From Nocardioides zeae (GTDB taxonomy: Bacteria; Actinomycetota; Actinomycetes; Propionibacteriales; Nocardioidaceae), in contig NZ_JAUTAN010000001.1 in NCBI RefSeq assembly GCF_030818655.1, positions 3,348,001 through 3,412,000 on the forward strand: a stretch of 64,000 bases of DNA. Direction: 5' to 3'. The notes beneath the pieces were generated by a model. The model saw only the letters and a program-made list of their open reading frames with translations, ran no database searches and was not told where the DNA came from. This document shows positions 1 through 9,122 of this stretch, one piece after another (within the stretch, counting starts at the first letter, position 1; every line of letters starts with the position of its first letter). The translations under genes and the position numbers were made by a program.

Positions 1-313
1 GGCGGCTCCCCGGCCGGGCGTCCTCCCAGGGCTGCGCGAGCACCGCCGCGTCGTACGTCGGGGTGACGACGTCGACGACGCTCTCGGCGTACACGTCGAG
101 CTCGCGGTGGCGCGTGACGACCTGGAAGTACGACGCCGTGTTGCCGTGCACGTCGACGTCGTCGCGCACCTCCGTCGCGGGCGTCACCTGCAGCGAGCGC
201 TCGCGCACCTGCTGGAACGGCAGCTCGCGCGGCGTCAGGTAGGCGATGCCGAGGCTGTTCGTGACGTCGTCGTCGTAGGTGTAGGTGGTGCGGTGCCAGA
301 CCCGGTACCTCAC
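1..313 (-). CDS. Transglutaminase-like protein, N-terminal part (runs off the left edge)
   Basis: The first 104 codons read on the minus strand from a GTG at 313. The product begins with residues RYRVWHRTTYTYDDDV and continues with SLGIAYLTPRELP. This matches the beta-rich N-terminal domain (Bact_transglu_N) that precedes the transglutaminase-like cysteine peptidase core in bacterial proteins; the catalytic core lies outside the window. The GTG overlaps the stop of the upstream ATP-grasp/alpha-E gene by four bases, so the two are translationally coupled. The same pair is conserved in mycobacteria (Rv2567/Rv2566 type), where the biochemical role is unproven. Domain assignment is fairly sure; function is not. 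Confidence 0.8.
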   Translation of the reverse strand, partial: MRYRVWHRTTYTYDDDVTNSLGIAYLTPRELPFQQVRERSLQVTPATEVRDDVDVHGNTASYFQVVTRHRELDVYAESVVDVVTPTYDAAVLAQPWEDARPGSR

Positions 314-2901
314 GGGGCGTCCTCCCCCAGCGAGCCCTGGTGGCGCGACAGCCGGGACACCAGCTGGCCGAACGAGCGGGGGCCCGGGCCGGCGGCGAGG
401 TGCAGGCCCGCGACGGCGTCGGAGAGCTGGGCGACGTCGGCGACGAGCTGCGCGAGGAACCCCCGCAGGTAGGGCCGGTGCGCACCCCCGATCGCGACGA
501 GCGCCCGGACGTCGACCGTGGTGACCCGCTCGACGAGCTCCTCGAGCAGGCGCTCCGGGCGGGTCGAGCCCGTCGACCCGGGCATCGCCGCGAGGTGGCC
601 GCGCAGCTCGTCGAGGCAGAAGGCCACCGAGCGCGGGTTGTGGGGGTCGAGCAGCAGCAGCTCGAGGACGCTGTCGACCTTGACGTAGCCGCGGTGCCGC
701 CGGCGGTGGGTCACCACCGACTCCGTCGCGCCGAGCACGACGTTGAGCACCCGCCGGTCGGTGTCGAGCCCGCGCCGCTCGACCGTCGCGGCGGCGAGCA
801 GCAGCGCGACCTGCTGGGCGCGCTCGAGGGTGCGGCCGGCGCCGGCCATGTGCCAGCCCGGGTCGCGCACCATGTTGGCCGTGACGCCGGTGAGGGCGAG
901 CATGCCGTCGAGCATCCGGCCGCTCGCCTCCTCCACGCGGTGGCTGTGGGGCGAGGCCGTCAGCGCCGCGGCGGCGCGGTCCAGCGCCGCGAACGCCCGC
1001 CAGGTGTCCGCCGAGAGCTGGTCCCGCACGCCCCCGGCGCAGGCCCGCAGCGCCGCGAGCGACTGCGCGACGCTGCCCTCCCGGGTCGGGTCGAGCAGCA
1101 CGGCGTGGAACTCGGCGTCGAGGGGCGCCCCGAACGCCTCCGCCCGCGCGGCCTCAGGGCCGGCGAGGCCGACGAAGGACGCGGCGTACGGCGCGGTGGC
1201 CGGCAGCGGGCACAGCCGGTGGATCGCCGACCAGGCGACGGCGAGGCTCGCGCCGCCGGACGACCACGGCCGGGAGCGGTAGTCCTCGGCCAGCGCGTGC
1301 GCGGTGAGCACGAGGCGCAGGAGGTCCTCGGCCCGCTCGCGGTAGCGACCGAACCAGAAGAGGTCGTCGAGCACGCGCGGTCCGCTGGCCGCGCCCGGCA
1401 CCGCGTAGGACAGCTGCAGCTGGTGGGCCAGGTGCTGGTCGGGCTCGGCCGCGTCCTTCTTGAGGACCCACACGTCCTTCGACACCCACGGCGACGTCCG
1501 CCCGCCGTCGTGACGCTCGCGCACCGTGGCGAGCCCGCCGACGAGCGGGCGGTAGGACGAGCCGTACCAGAGCGAGAACGTCCGCAGCGACATCGGACCG
1601 GGGGCGATCCGGCCGGTCGGCGGCCCGTACGACGCCCGCTCGCGCCCGAAGGTCGGCGCCTGCGAGAGCGCGATGGGCTGCTGGCCCACGTGGGCGTGGG
1701 GCTCGGCGAGGATCCGGGCGCGCAGGGTGTCGCGGTCGCCCTCGACACGGCTGCCGTCGATGCGCCGCACCTCGAGCTCGTCGAGCCGGTCGAGGACCGT
1801 ACGGCGCTGCTCCGCCTCCCCGCACCACCAGGTGGGCACCGCGTCGAGGCGCAGGTCCTCGCCCAGGAGGTGCTGGGCGACCGCCGGGAGGTAGGGCAGC
1901 AGGCCCGGGTTCTCGAGCACGCCGGACCCGAGGCCGTTGACGACGCGGACCGTGCCGCGGCGTACCGCCTCGGAGAGGCCGGCCACCCCCAGGCGCGAGT
2001 CGCCGCGCAGCTCCAGCGGGTCGCTGAACGCGGCGTCGACGCGCCGCAGGATGACGTGCACCGGCTCGAGGTGCTCGAAGACCCGCATCCAGACGGCACC
2101 GTCGCGGACCGTCAGGTCGCTGCCCTGCACCAGCGGAAAGCCGAGGGTGCTCGCCAGGAAGGCCTGGTCGTAGGCCGTCTCCGAGTGGGGGCCCGGCGAG
2201 AGCACGACGACGCGCGGGTCGGCGGGGTCGCCGGGCGCCGCCTGGAGCAGCGACGTGCGCAGCGCGTGGAAGAACGGCGCCATCCGGTGCAGCGTGGCCT
2301 GGCGGTAGAGCTCGGGCAGCACGCGGGAGACGACCCGGCGGTTCTCCATGGCGTAGCCCATGCCCGACGGGGCCTGCGCCCGGTCGGCGAGCACGCGCCA
2401 CTCACCGGCGGCCGTGCGCCCCAGGTCCGTCGCCGAGAGCAGGAGGGGCCGCGGGTCCGCGTTCGAGGCGCGGGCGACGACGCGCGCGTAGCCCGGGTGC
2501 CCCAGCACGAGGGGGGCGGGGAGCACGCCGGAGCGCAGCAGCGTGCGGGGACCGTAGAGGTCGGCCAGGACCGCGTTGAGCAGCTCGGCGCGCTGGGTCA
2601 GCCCCACCTCGAGGGTGGACCACTCGTCGGGCTCGATGACGAGGGGCACCGGGTCGAGCCGCCACGGCTCCGGACGCTCACCCGGCAGGGCGTAGGTGAC
2701 CCCGTCGTCGGCGAGCGTCCGCTGGATCTCCTCGTCGACGCGGGCGAGGTCACCCGCGGTGAGCCGGAACGCGGCCTCCGCCAGCGGACGCCACGCGGGA
2801 CGGAGGGTGCCGTCGGGGGCGACGAGCTCGTCGTACCGGTCGGGGGCCTCCCCCAGCCGCGGCTGGGCCAGCGCCGCGGTGTAGTCGTCGAGGACGGTCA
2901 C
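310..2901 (-). CDS. Circularly permuted ATP-grasp / alpha-E fusion protein
   Basis: An 863-residue protein that fuses a circularly permuted type-2 ATP-grasp domain (about residues 60-480; WVLKKDAAEPDQ lies near its end) to a C-terminal helical alpha-E domain (about 520-850, with FWFGRYRERAEDLLRL and RMLDGMLALTGVTANMVRDPGW). Many bacteria carry the two domains as separate neighbouring genes; the fusion is typical of actinobacteria (Rv2567-like). Such proteins are thought to form a peptide-ligation or modification system with the transglutaminase encoded next. Start is GTG at 2901, and the 3' end overlaps the transglutaminase gene by four bases. The substrate is unknown. Confidence 0.85.
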   Translation of the reverse strand: MTVLDDYTAALAQPRLGEAPDRYDELVAPDGTLRPAWRPLAEAAFRLTAGDLARVDEEIQRTLADDGVTYALPGERPEPWRLDPVPLVIEPDEWSTLEVGLTQRAELLNAVLADLYGPRTLLRSGVLPAPLVLGHPGYARVVARASNADPRPLLLSATDLGRTAAGEWRVLADRAQAPSGMGYAMENRRVVSRVLPELYRQATLHRMAPFFHALRTSLLQAAPGDPADPRVVVLSPGPHSETAYDQAFLASTLGFPLVQGSDLTVRDGAVWMRVFEHLEPVHVILRRVDAAFSDPLELRGDSRLGVAGLSEAVRRGTVRVVNGLGSGVLENPGLLPYLPAVAQHLLGEDLRLDAVPTWWCGEAEQRRTVLDRLDELEVRRIDGSRVEGDRDTLRARILAEPHAHVGQQPIALSQAPTFGRERASYGPPTGRIAPGPMSLRTFSLWYGSSYRPLVGGLATVRERHDGGRTSPWVSKDVWVLKKDAAEPDQHLAHQLQLSYAVPGAASGPRVLDDLFWFGRYRERAEDLLRLVLTAHALAEDYRSRPWSSGGASLAVAWSAIHRLCPLPATAPYAASFVGLAGPEAARAEAFGAPLDAEFHAVLLDPTREGSVAQSLAALRACAGGVRDQLSADTWRAFAALDRAAAALTASPHSHRVEEASGRMLDGMLALTGVTANMVRDPGWHMAGAGRTLERAQQVALLLAAATVERRGLDTDRRVLNVVLGATESVVTHRRRHRGYVKVDSVLELLLLDPHNPRSVAFCLDELRGHLAAMPGSTGSTRPERLLEELVERVTTVDVRALVAIGGAHRPYLRGFLAQLVADVAQLSDAVAGLHLAAGPGPRSFGQLVSRLSRHQGSLGEDAP

Positions 2902-2938
2902 CGGGACACCCTGACACGGCGGGCGCCTCGCCGGTGGG

Positions 2939-3472
2939 TCAGGAGGCCTCGGTCACGGAGTAGGAGACCACCGAGCCGCCACCGACGGGGTCCTCGATGA
3001 CGGAGACGGCGACCTCCCAGTCGTCGCCCGTGAAGCTGCCGATCAGCACCTCGCCGAGGTCCTGCGACGTCGTCTCCTCGTAGCCGTCGGCCTCGAGCAG
3101 GCCCGCGGCCTCGTCGTACGCCTCCTGCGGCGCGCCGTCGCTCTGGAGCGCCGCGGTGTAGACGCCCGTCTGCTCGGCGCCGACCTGCACCTCGCCCTCG
3201 ACGAGCGGGACGTCGTCGGGGAAGCCGTCGGGGAGCTCGTCGTCGAAGCCCAGCTCCTCGAGGTCGTCGAGGTCGCCGGTCGGCACGTCGGACGGGTCGG
3301 TGTCGGCGTCGGTCCCGGTGCCGGGCTCGCCGGAGTCGCTGGAGTCGCTGGAGTCGCTGGACCCGGCGTCGTCCGATCCGCCGTCGTCGTCGCTGCACCC
3401 GGCGAGCAGCGCGGCGCCGAGCACGGCGGTGACGGGGAGCAGGGCGAGACGACGCACGTGGAGGCTCTTCAT
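2939..3472 (-). CDS. Putative lipoprotein with Ser/Asp-rich linker
   Basis: A 177-residue secreted protein. The basic N-terminus, hydrophobic stretch and LLAGC lipobox place the lipidated cysteine at residue 26. A low-complexity Ser/Asp/Gly spacer follows (about 27-60, containing repeats of SSD), then a compact acidic C-terminal domain of about 110 residues that I do not recognise. The ATG at 3472 is chosen because it starts the signal peptide; the frame stays open far upstream only because of GC content. It lies between the ATP-grasp gene and a second lipoprotein gene in the same direction. Function unknown. Confidence 0.75.
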   Translation of the reverse strand: MKSLHVRRLALLPVTAVLGAALLAGCSDDDGGSDDAGSSDSSDSSDSGEPGTGTDADTDPSDVPTGDLDDLEELGFDDELPDGFPDDVPLVEGEVQVGAEQTGVYTAALQSDGAPQEAYDEAAGLLEADGYEETTSQDLGEVLIGSFTGDDWEVAVSVIEDPVGGGSVVSYSVTEAS

Positions 3473-3555
3473 GGCCGGGTTCCTATCGGGCAGCGGTGAA
3501 CGGGTCGCGAACGACGGGGGCCCAGTCCACCACGGGGTCGTCCGCGGGCGCTCCC

Positions 3556-4140
3556 TCAGGTCAGCGCCGGCGCGACGACGAACGCGGCGCGGGTCGGGTA
3601 CTCGGTGTCGTCCGCCGAGTGCCCCGTCACGTCCGCCACCGACACGCCCACGACGGCGTCGTCCGCCGCGCGGGTGAAGACCCGCATCTCCGTCATGCCC
3701 TCGGGGTCGACGGGCGCGGCCTCGGTGAAGCCGGCGCCGACGAGCCGGTCCTCGATCACCGTGGCGTTGTCGTCGGCGGACCCGGGCAGGCGCTGCAACA
3801 CGTACCACCCGAACTCGTCGCTGCCGAACGACGCGACGTCGGGCAGCGCCACGTCGTCCGCGAGCACGCCGTCGGGCAGCTCGGGGAGCTGCCCCACGCG
3901 GTCCAGCGCGGTCTCGTCGAGCTCGGGCAGCGCGTCGACGACGGCCTGGATCCGCTCGCCCGAGGTGGCCCCGGGCGCCGGGAGGGTCGGCTCGACCGTG
4001 GGCTCGGCCGCCACGTCCTGGCTGGCCTCGGCCGCCGGGTCGGCCTCGTCGCCGCTGCAGCCCACCAACAGGCCGGCGCCGAGCACCGCCCCGACGAGGG
4101 CGGCGGTCACGCGGGCGGTCGGACGCGGCGTACGGCGCAT
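3556..4140 (-). CDS. Putative lipoprotein
   Basis: A 194-residue secreted protein with a twin-basic N-terminus, a hydrophobic core and an LLVGC lipobox (Cys28), followed by an acidic Ala/Glu/Pro-rich spacer and an approximately 150-residue domain. The C-terminal region (YVLQRLPGSADDNATVIEDRL through DTEYPTRAAFVVAPALT) resembles no family I can name. The start was moved in from an upstream in-frame codon to the ATG at 4140, where the signal peptide begins. It is probably transcribed with the next lipoprotein gene; the two share architecture but no clear sequence similarity. Confidence 0.7.
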   Translation of the reverse strand: MRRTPRPTARVTAALVGAVLGAGLLVGCSGDEADPAAEASQDVAAEPTVEPTLPAPGATSGERIQAVVDALPELDETALDRVGQLPELPDGVLADDVALPDVASFGSDEFGWYVLQRLPGSADDNATVIEDRLVGAGFTEAAPVDPEGMTEMRVFTRAADDAVVGVSVADVTGHSADDTEYPTRAAFVVAPALT

Positions 4141-4569
4141 GCCCGCGATCGTCGCAGCCGATGCTGAGGGGTTGCTGGGAGGGGGCGGCCCCTGCGGGAC
4201 GCGAGCCGGGGCGGCGGGGCGGGTCGGGTCGGGTCGGGTCGGGGGAAGGAAAACGCCCGGCTGCGGGGGGAGGGGACGAGGAAAGTGCGCGGGTCCCGTC
4301 GGAGGGGCGAGAAGAGTGCGGGACACGACCGCGCGACACGCCGCGAGGACCGCGGTCCCGTCCGCGTTTTCCTTCGGCGGCTCGAGAGCCCCTCCGGGCC
4401 GGTCCGCGTTTTCTTTTTCCGGCTCGGGAGCCCGTCCGCGTTTTCTTCTCCGCGAGGGCCCGCCGCCACGACCGCCAGCCCGGTCCGCGTGGTCCGCCCT
4501 CCCCCGTGACGGGGGCGAGGGGGAGCGGCCGCGCGGGCCGGGCTGGTGGGATCGGGGGGGTACCGCGGG
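4141..4569. repeat. Gene-free stretch with GTCCGCGTTTTC-type repeats and a GGGTC microsatellite
   Basis: About 430 bp without a credible gene. Four tandem GGGTC units sit at 4221-4240. The motif GTCCGCGTTTTC, followed by a short C/T run, occurs three times at 4360-4372, 4402-4414 and 4434-4447. Looser inverted relatives (GGAAGGAAAACG near 4243) lie upstream. The same motif recurs at 19872-19946, at the other edge of the catabolic cluster. The region separates the lipoprotein genes from the PEP-swivel gene, whose 3' end it abuts. A terminator or boundary role is inference. Confidence 0.6.
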
Positions 4570-6306
4570 TCAGCCGAGGACGGTGACCGTCCCCGTCGCG
4601 CCGTCGACCTCGATCTCGGCGCCGTCGGGGATGCGGCTCGTGGCGCTCGTGGCGGACACGACGCAGGGGATGCCCAGCTCCCGGGACACGATCGCCGCGT
4701 GGCTGAACGGCGCCCCGACGTCGACGACGACGGCGCCGGCCGCCATGAACAGCGGCGTCCAGGACGGGTCCGTGATGGGAGCGACGAGGATCTCGCCGGG
4801 CTCGAGGGCCGACGGGTCGTCGGGCGTCAGGAGCACGCGGGCGCGGCCCCGGGCGACGCCGGTGCAGCCCGAGACGCCGGTGATGGAGCCGCCCGCGACG
4901 AGCACGTCGCCCGCGGCCGCGTCCCGCCGCTCCCACGTCTCGACGGGCGGCGGGTCGCCGGCCACCACGAAGGGCGGCACGAGGTCGAAGAGCGCCAGGT
5001 AGGACGCCTCGCGCTCGCGCACCGTCCCCGTGAGAGACGACGGGTCGGCCAGGTAGGCGTCGAGCTCCTGCTCGAACAGCATGAAGACCTGCTGCGCGTT
5101 GTCGAGAGCGCCCGCGGCCACGCCGCGACGGCCGAGCTCGAGCGCGGCGAGGCGCTGCTCGTGCATGAGCATCGCGGCGGTGGTGCGGCCACGCTCGCGA
5201 CCCCGCAGCCACAGGGCGGCGGCGCCGTACGCCGCCTCGAACTGGGCGAGGCCCTCCTCCGATCCCGCGAGGGCGGCGCGCAGCTCGGTGGCCGCGGCCT
5301 CGCGCTCGGCGGCACGGGCCTCGGCCTTGACGGCCGGGTCCTCGCCCTCGTCGACGCGGCGCATGCGGTCGATCGTCGACAGCACCATGTCGGGCTTGAC
5401 GCCCCACGTCAGCGCGCGGATCTCCCACTCGGCAGGTCCGCGGAAGTCCCAGTCGGCGAGGAACTGCCGGAGGTCGGCGACGAACGCCTGCACCTCGGCG
5501 TCCCCGCTCGCGACGAGGCGGTCGTGGAGACCCTCGGTGCCGGCGTCGAACAGCGCGGCGACGGGACCGGTCGAGGCCGCCCGGCCCAGGCGCCAGATGC
5601 CCTTCGACGGACCGGTCGAGTCGACGTCGCCGATGCCGCTCACGAGGGTGAGGGCCAGCTCGGGACGGCCGACCGCGGCGGCCACCTGTGCCATGGCTCC
5701 CAGGCCGACGCCCGACTTGAGGCTGGCCTCGATGTGGTGCTGGAAGAGCCGGCGGGCGAGCGCGTCGAAGGACGTCAGCCGACGGCGCAGCTCCTCGTCG
5801 GTCGCCGCGGAGAGGTCGGGCCGCTGCGCGCGGATGGCGTCGACCTCGGCCCGGTCCGCGTCGTACGCCGCGAGGTCGGTCGCCCCCAGCACCTCGCCCA
5901 TCAGCCAGGCTCCCGCCTTGGCCTCGAAGGCGGCGTCCTCGTCGAAGTCGCGGCGCTCGCTCTCGTAGGACGGGATACCCGGCATGTCGCCGAAGTACTG
6001 CAGGTCGACGGCCTCCGCGGACATGCCCGGTACGCGCACGCCGAAGAGGCGCATGAGCGACATGTTGATGTAGAGGTAGCTGCCGAACGCCGGGAGGATC
6101 GCCTTCTCGACCGACGCGTCGTAGAGGTCGTGGTCCCAGACGCCGCACGCGACGAAGGCGTCGCGCCACCCCGGCTCCAGGTTGTGCTGGAAGCCCGCGG
6201 AGGCGTTCAGGGGGCTGATCGGGTCGGGGAAGATCTCGCCGACGTTGGCGCGCGAGTAGAGCGGGAACAGCTTCGACGTGGCGTCGTCGATCGGCCAGTC
6301 AGTCAT
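4570..6306 (-). CDS. PEP-utilizing swivel-domain protein (rifampin phosphotransferase-like, no ATP-grasp)
   Basis: A 578-residue protein. Its N-terminal and central part, starting with YSRANVGEIFPDPISPLN, resembles the substrate-binding domain of rifampin phosphotransferase. Its C-terminal 100 residues are a PEP-utilizing enzyme mobile (swivelling) domain with the phospho-histidine motif PFSHAAIVSRELGIPCVV (His536). The N-terminal ATP-grasp domain of dikinases is absent. An ATP-binding partner is encoded nearby (9119-10585), so the two may work as a split dikinase, as described for phenylphosphate synthase subunits. ATG at 6306 follows GAGGAG. A candidate operator lies in its leader. The phosphoryl acceptor is unknown. 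Confidence 0.75.
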   Translation of the reverse strand: MTDWPIDDATSKLFPLYSRANVGEIFPDPISPLNASAGFQHNLEPGWRDAFVACGVWDHDLYDASVEKAILPAFGSYLYINMSLMRLFGVRVPGMSAEAVDLQYFGDMPGIPSYESERRDFDEDAAFEAKAGAWLMGEVLGATDLAAYDADRAEVDAIRAQRPDLSAATDEELRRRLTSFDALARRLFQHHIEASLKSGVGLGAMAQVAAAVGRPELALTLVSGIGDVDSTGPSKGIWRLGRAASTGPVAALFDAGTEGLHDRLVASGDAEVQAFVADLRQFLADWDFRGPAEWEIRALTWGVKPDMVLSTIDRMRRVDEGEDPAVKAEARAAEREAAATELRAALAGSEEGLAQFEAAYGAAALWLRGRERGRTTAAMLMHEQRLAALELGRRGVAAGALDNAQQVFMLFEQELDAYLADPSSLTGTVREREASYLALFDLVPPFVVAGDPPPVETWERRDAAAGDVLVAGGSITGVSGCTGVARGRARVLLTPDDPSALEPGEILVAPITDPSWTPLFMAAGAVVVDVGAPFSHAAIVSRELGIPCVVSATSATSRIPDGAEIEVDGATGTVTVLG

Positions 6307-6336
6307 GCGAGATCTCCTCGGTCAGGAAGGTCCGTG

Positions 6337-6361
6337 GCGTCGTTTGCGACGCTGCATTCAC
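6337..6361. promoter_or_regulatory. Candidate operator upstream of the PEP-swivel gene
   Basis: GCGTCGTTTGCGAC followed by GC forms a perfect inverted repeat (6337-6352), and TTTGCGAC is followed after six bases by a degenerate right half TTCAC (6357-6361). The first 14 bases match the sequence in front of the P450 operon with one difference. This is the weakest of four related sites in the cluster. Binding by the TetR regulator encoded at 8418-9122 is inferred. Confidence 0.45.
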
Positions 6362-6514
6362 ATCATGTTGTGAGGCCGGTCACCTGTCAATAGGCCGACA
6401 TCGACTCGGAAATCGCGGCCGCAAGGCCCCCTTCGGGGATCACGCCGCGAACAACTGGACGAATGTGCGACGGATCCGTCACAATCGCAGTTCCACTGCG
6501 AGAGGCGGTCACGC

Positions 6515-7321
6515 GTGCGCATCCTGGTCACCAACGACGACGGCATCGAGGCACCCGGCCTCACCGCCGCCGCCCGCGCCCTGGTCGACGCCGGTCACGA
6601 CGTCGTCGTCGGCGCCCCGACCCGTGACTTCTCCGGCTCCGGGTCCGGGCTCGGTCCGATCGACGACGGCTCCGTCGTCGGGTGGCGCGGGCACCGCCTG
6701 CCGGGCATCGACTGCGCGGCGTACGCCATCGACGCGCCACCGTCCTTCGCCGTGCTCGCTTTCTGCTCCCGGCTCTTCGGGCCGCCGCCGGACCTCGTGG
6801 TCGCCGGCATCAACGACGGCTACAACACCGGGCGCCTCGTGCTCGCCTCGAGCACCGTCGGCGCCGCCCTCACCGCCGCGACCGTCGGGGTCGGGAGCAT
6901 CGCCGTCAGCACCGCCGAGGCGCCCCACCACCGCTACGACACCGCCGCCGCCGTGCTCGTCGCCGTCGTGCGCCAGGTCGTGCAGCAGGGCCGGCGCGGC
7001 ACCTGCCTCAACGTGAACGTGCCCGCCCTCGACGTCGCCGACCTCGCCGGCGTCGAGGTCGGCGGCCTGGCGCGCCGCGGCCTCATGGGCCTGGGCCTCG
7101 AGCGGGGCGACGACGTCATCACGCTGCGTCGCTACACGAACGACCGGGGGATCGACGGAGGCACCGACGCAGCTCTCGTCGGGGCGGGGTACGTCGCGGT
7201 CACGGCCCTCACCGGCGTCACGCAGGCCGACCACGGGCCGGCGGGCGACACGTCGGTCATCGCCGTCGTCGACGCCGCCCGCGCGCAGCTCCGCGCCCAC
7301 GCCGGCACGAGCCCGGTCTAG
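6515..7321 (+). CDS. SurE-like phosphatase (5'/3'-nucleotidase family)
   Basis: A 268-residue SurE-family protein with the metal-binding N-terminal motif RILVTNDDGIEAPG and the later block AGINDGYNTG...SSTVGAALTAA, which corresponds to the family SGINxGxNxG/SGTVGAA region. SurE enzymes are metal-dependent phosphatases acting on nucleotides and other phosphomonoesters. Length is normal for the family. GTG at 6515 follows GAGAGG. It is transcribed divergently from the PEP-swivel gene across a shared 208-bp promoter region. Together with the tyrosine-phosphatase-like gene at 16366, this suggests the cluster makes and removes a phosphorylated intermediate; the true substrate is not shown. Confidence 0.8.
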   Translation: MRILVTNDDGIEAPGLTAAARALVDAGHDVVVGAPTRDFSGSGSGLGPIDDGSVVGWRGHRLPGIDCAAYAIDAPPSFAVLAFCSRLFGPPPDLVVAGINDGYNTGRLVLASSTVGAALTAATVGVGSIAVSTAEAPHHRYDTAAAVLVAVVRQVVQQGRRGTCLNVNVPALDVADLAGVEVGGLARRGLMGLGLERGDDVITLRRYTNDRGIDGGTDAALVGAGYVAVTALTGVTQADHGPAGDTSVIAVVDAARAQLRAHAGTSPV

Positions 7322-7326
7322 CACGT

Positions 7327-7362
7327 CCGCCCCCCTCCCGGGAGGTCCCGGGAAGGGGGCGG
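7327..7362. terminator. Bidirectional terminator hairpin
   Basis: Two 16-base arms (CCGCCCCCCTCCCGGG and CCCGGGAAGGGGGCGG, one mismatch) around an AGGT loop, between the convergent surE-like gene and the reductase gene. The position and strength fit a shared terminator. Confidence 0.75.
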
Positions 7363-7377
7363 CGGGAGGGTCGGGGA

Positions 7378-8421
7378 TCAGTCGAACTCGACGACCACCC
7401 GCGCACCGACGGGCCGGGACTGGCAGCCGAGCACGTAGCCGTCCTCGATGTCCTCCTCGGCCAGCGCCTCCGTCGAGTCCTGCACGACCTCGCCGTCGAC
7501 GACGGTGCACATGCAGGAGCCGCAGGTGCCCTCGCGGCAGGAGTACGGCGCCTCGACGCCGTTCGCCAGCATGACGTCGACGAGCGTCTCGGAGCGGCCC
7601 CACCGCAGCAGGTGGGTGCGGCCGTCCAGCGTGACCTCGAGCTCGGCGGCGTCGTCGTCGCTCGCGGACTCCGCCACGGCCAGCACGAACGGGTCGCCCA
7701 CGAGCGAGTGGAAGTCCTCCTGGTGGACGGCCCGCGGCGCGGCCCCGCAGGCAACCGCCGCCTGCTGCGCCACGGCCATGAAGGGCGCCGGACCGCAGAG
7801 GTACCACGGCTGCTCGCCGGTCGGGCCGGCCAACGCGGACAGGCCGTCCACGGTCGGCAGGCCCCGCTCGCTCTCGAGCCAGTGCCGCACCTCGAGCCGC
7901 TCCGGGTGCGCGGCCACGAGGGCGTCGAGCACGTCGGCGAAGATCACCGACTCCGGGTCCCGGTTGGCGTAGAGCAGCGTCAGCCGCCCGCCGGGTGCCG
8001 CGAGCGCCGCCCGGACGATGGAGAGCATCGGCGTGATCCCGCTGCCGGCCGCGGCGAGCACCATCGGCGCCGCGAGGTCGTGGGGGACGAACGTGCCGGC
8101 GGGCGGCAGCACCCGCAGCGTGGCGCCGGGGCGCACCTGCTCGCAGAGCCACCCGCTGGCGTAGCCGTCGGGCGTCCGCTTCACGGTGACGGTCGGTGCG
8201 TCGCCGGGCGCGCTGCTCAGCGAGTAGCAGCGCGCGACGCGGCCCGTGCGCTCGCTCGGCACGGCGAGGGTGAGGAACTGGCCCGGACGGTGCACGAACC
8301 GCTCGGCCAGGTCGGCCGGCACGTCGAAGGTGAGGGACACCGCGTCCGCGGTCTCCCGCACGACCTCGCGCACGGCGAGCTCGTGGCCCAGCAGCACCGG
8401 GTCGAGGGACGTCGCGGTCAC
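7378..8421 (-). CDS. Ferredoxin-type [2Fe-2S] oxidoreductase (KshB-like reductase)
   Basis: A 347-residue electron-transfer protein. It has a ferredoxin-reductase-type FAD domain (about 1-115, RCYSLSS), an NAD-binding domain (about 116-240, AAGSGITPMLS and YLCGPAPFM), and a C-terminal plant-type [2Fe-2S] domain with CREGTCGSCMC and a fourth Cys in LGCQSRP. This order is that of KshB and related reductases that feed ring or steroid hydroxylases. As the last gene of the P450 operon it is the probable redox partner of CYP at 12866, with no separate ferredoxin in the cluster. GTG at 8421 overlaps the TetR stop by four bases. Confidence 0.88.
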   Translation of the reverse strand: MTATSLDPVLLGHELAVREVVRETADAVSLTFDVPADLAERFVHRPGQFLTLAVPSERTGRVARCYSLSSAPGDAPTVTVKRTPDGYASGWLCEQVRPGATLRVLPPAGTFVPHDLAAPMVLAAAGSGITPMLSIVRAALAAPGGRLTLLYANRDPESVIFADVLDALVAAHPERLEVRHWLESERGLPTVDGLSALAGPTGEQPWYLCGPAPFMAVAQQAAVACGAAPRAVHQEDFHSLVGDPFVLAVAESASDDDAAELEVTLDGRTHLLRWGRSETLVDVMLANGVEAPYSCREGTCGSCMCTVVDGEVVQDSTEALAEEDIEDGYVLGCQSRPVGARVVVEFD

Positions 8422-9122
8422 CGGTCCTCCTCCGCCCGCGGCAGCAGCCGGTACCAGGACTCGCCGAGGCTGCGCCCCAGCTCGTCGATGCGCTCGCGCC
8501 GCGGCGTCGAGGCGGGCAGGCCGACGTGCACGTAGGCGAGCTGCTCCGTGAGGCAGCCGAGCGCCTCGGCCAGCAGGTCGAGGTCCTCGCCGGCCCGGAG
8601 GTGGCCGTTGTCGGTGAGGCGCTGCAGCCACCGCCGGGTGCGCGCCACGAAGTCGCCCCGCAGCCGCAGCCACAGCTGGAGGAACCCGTCGTTGGCGCTG
8701 GCCGCCGCGGCCTCGCGCAGGAGGCGCAGGGTGTGCCGGTAGCGGGCGTAGCTGTGCAGGTAGCTGGTGTTGCTCTCGACGAGGCTCTCGAGCTCGAAGC
8801 TGTGCCCCGTACGGCGGGTGGGCACCACCGCGAGGGCCTCCAGCCCCGGCCGGAGCGCGGCCAGGAAGACGTCGTCCAGCGACGTGAAGTGACGGTAGAA
8901 GTTGCCCTGCGCCGTGCCGGCCCGGTGGACGATGTCGGAGACGCGGGTGCGGGTGTAGCCGTACTCCGTGAAGCACTCGATGGCCGCGGTCACGATGCGC
9001 TCACGGGTCTGCTCCCCCCGCTTGTTGGGCCGCTTGGCCGACGGCTCACCGTCGCGCAGGCCGACGTCGTCGTAGAGCCCGCCGATCATGTCGCTGACGT
9101 CAATCACCTCGGGGTCGCTCAC
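8418..9122 (-). CDS. TetR-family transcriptional regulator
   Basis: A 234-residue regulator with a TetR N-terminal helix-turn-helix (RERIVTAAIECFTEYGYTRTRVSDIVHRAGTAQGNFYRHF split across residues about 38-80) and an all-helical ligand-binding domain. It sits inside the catabolic operon between the PPDK-like gene and the reductase, so it is probably autoregulated through the site at 14087-14108. It is the best candidate to bind the GCGAC-N6-GTCGC type sites at four promoters of the cluster. The GTG at 9122 overlaps the preceding stop by four bases. The inducer is unknown. Confidence 0.88.
   Translation of the reverse strand: MSDPEVIDVSDMIGGLYDDVGLRDGEPSAKRPNKRGEQTRERIVTAAIECFTEYGYTRTRVSDIVHRAGTAQGNFYRHFTSLDDVFLAALRPGLEALAVVPTRRTGHSFELESLVESNTSYLHSYARYRHTLRLLREAAAASANDGFLQLWLRLRGDFVARTRRWLQRLTDNGHLRAGEDLDLLAEALGCLTEQLAYVHVGLPASTPRRERIDELGRSLGESWYRLLPRAEEDR

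Noticed and set aside
2939..6169. A 1076-codon minus-strand open frame
   Set aside because: Only its last 177 codons are real (the lipoprotein at 2939-3472); the rest is an out-of-frame shadow of the PEP-swivel gene and intergenic repeats.
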